Below are positions 7,901 through 8,474 of a stretch of DNA of 8,474 nt, in pieces. This DNA is from Chloroflexota bacterium. Lineage in GTDB: Bacteria > Chloroflexota > Limnocylindria > Limnocylindrales > CSP1-4. Both the position numbers and the translations under genes were made by a program. The stretch lies in assembly GCA_021814735.1 (NCBI GenBank), contig JAKAHX010000004.1:10408-18881 (forward strand), in the 5' to 3' direction. The stretch's first letter is position 1. Each line of letters starts with the position of its first letter. A model generated the notes under the pieces. It made no database searches, was not told the origin of the DNA, and saw only the letters and a list, made by a program, of their open reading frames with translations.

Positions 7901-8041
7901 GCGGCCCGGCGGGAGGCGCGGCCGGACCGGCGGGGCCCCCAGCGGGCGCGGGGGTGCCGCGGCCCGGACCGCGTGCTCACGGGGCCCGAAGCGAGTGGGG
8001 GCGGCGTGGGGAGCCAGGACGGGATGGCGTCGCCGGGCCGC
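7901..8041. repeat. GC-rich convergent intergenic region with inverted repeats
   Basis: This 140-bp gap separates two convergent genes and contains no credible gene. GCGGCCCGGCG at 7901-7911, directly after the peroxiredoxin stop, is a perfect 11-bp inverted match to CGCCGGGCCGC at 8031-8041, which abuts the stop of the - strand gene. Between them are smaller hairpins: GCCGG-A-CCGGC (7921-7931), CCCCC (7936-7940) with GGGGG, and CGCGG (7958-7962) with CCGCG (7969-7973). There are no T-tracts on either strand. The region could act as a bidirectional terminator or transcript-end structure, but in such GC-rich, low-complexity DNA some complementarity is expected by chance. Confidence 0.4.
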
Positions 8042-8474
8042 TACTGCTCCACGAGTGCAGCGGTGATCGCCCGGAGGACTCCGGCGCGGTCGACCGCCCC
8101 CACCACCCGCCGTGCCTCGTCGACCACCAGCAGTCGCTTCAGGCCGCGCGCCATCATCAGGCGAAGGACGCCATCCAGGTCTGCCTCAGGCGGGACGGTG
8201 ACCACGTCGCGGCGCATCAGGTCACCGGCCACCCGCTGCCTGGCATCGTGGCCCAGGGCGAGCCCCAGCGCGTGGTGGGGTCCTGGAGCGGAGGAGAGGG
8301 TCTCGAGCACCTGCGCGCGGGAGTCGGGAGCTGCCAGCGGCAGCAGATCCCGCGTGGCAAGCACCCCCACGACCCGATCGCCGCCATCGACCACCGCGAC
8401 GCGCCCGATCCCGGAGGTCAGCACGGCCGCGGCCGCCTCCTCGATGGGGGTATCGCTCCTGACCGTGAGCACGA
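8041..8474 (-). CDS. Two-CBS-domain protein, N-terminus beyond the window
   Basis: CBS pairs (Bateman modules) bind adenine nucleotides or S-adenosylmethionine and act as energy or ligand sensors, alone or attached to transporters and enzymes. At least 143 residues are visible. The first CBS motif runs from the window edge to about residue 45 (TVRSDTPIEEAAAAVL, then GRVAVVDGGDRVVGVLATRDLL). A linker follows at about 46-84, and the second CBS motif lies at about 86-137 (LMRRDVVTVPPEADLDGVL, then KRLLVVDEARRVVGAVDRAGVL). A GTG at 8472-8470 could be read as a start. However, it falls where a CBS domain is already under way, no ribosome site can be seen, and the frame stays open to the edge, so the gene is probably 5'-truncated here. 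The C-terminus (ending VEQ) carries no further domain. Its partner or target cannot be told from this window. Confidence 0.85.
   Translation of the reverse strand, partial: VLTVRSDTPIEEAAAAVLTSGIGRVAVVDGGDRVVGVLATRDLLPLAAPDSRAQVLETLSSAPGPHHALGLALGHDARQRVAGDLMRRDVVTVPPEADLDGVLRLMMARGLKRLLVVDEARRVVGAVDRAGVLRAITAALVEQ

Overview
This is a high-GC (roughly 70% by eye) bacterial chromosomal window of ordinary housekeeping genes, tightly packed and nearly all on the + strand. The organism is probably a GC-rich Actinomycetota or Chloroflexota (for example a Limnocylindria-like lineage). The hints are extreme GC at third codon positions, GTG starts, a long K+-independent H+-pyrophosphatase, a class I (archaeal-type) lysyl-tRNA synthetase and an AhpE-like peroxiredoxin. 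Placement is an inference and is weak at class level. There is no sign of phage, transposon, CRISPR or tRNA.

Layout. (1) 1-2354: a promoter, a structured leader and hppA, a membrane proton-pumping pyrophosphatase. (2) A strong GC hairpin at 2371-2398, then uppP (undecaprenyl-diphosphate phosphatase) and argR (arginine repressor family), 26 bp apart. (3) A near-consensus SigA-type promoter whose -35 box contains the argR stop codon, then a structured leader and greA (transcript cleavage factor). greA is followed 27 bp later by the class I lysyl-tRNA synthetase gene, which overlaps serS by ATGA. (4) After a 69-bp gap comes a peroxiredoxin with its own strong ribosome site. (5) A 140-bp GC-rich convergent intergenic stretch with inverted repeats, then a two-CBS-domain protein on the - strand that runs off the right edge.

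How the genes relate. greA-lysK-serS looks like one transcription unit for gene expression: rescue of stalled polymerase plus charging of two tRNAs. hppA conserves pyrophosphate energy as a proton gradient, and aminoacyl-tRNA synthetases are a major source of that pyrophosphate. uppP recycles the lipid carrier for cell-wall synthesis. argR lies away from any arginine gene visible here.

No new multi-gene system is visible. The most unusual signal is in the RNA leaders. The hppA and greA transcripts appear to begin with the same arrangement: a -10 box, then GAAC(C/T)CC about 10-12 bases later, then a GC hairpin, then a TCTTT tract. In hppA the pyrimidine tract can also pair with the ribosome-binding site. 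This could be a shared leader element or attenuator and is the main item worth a comparative test.
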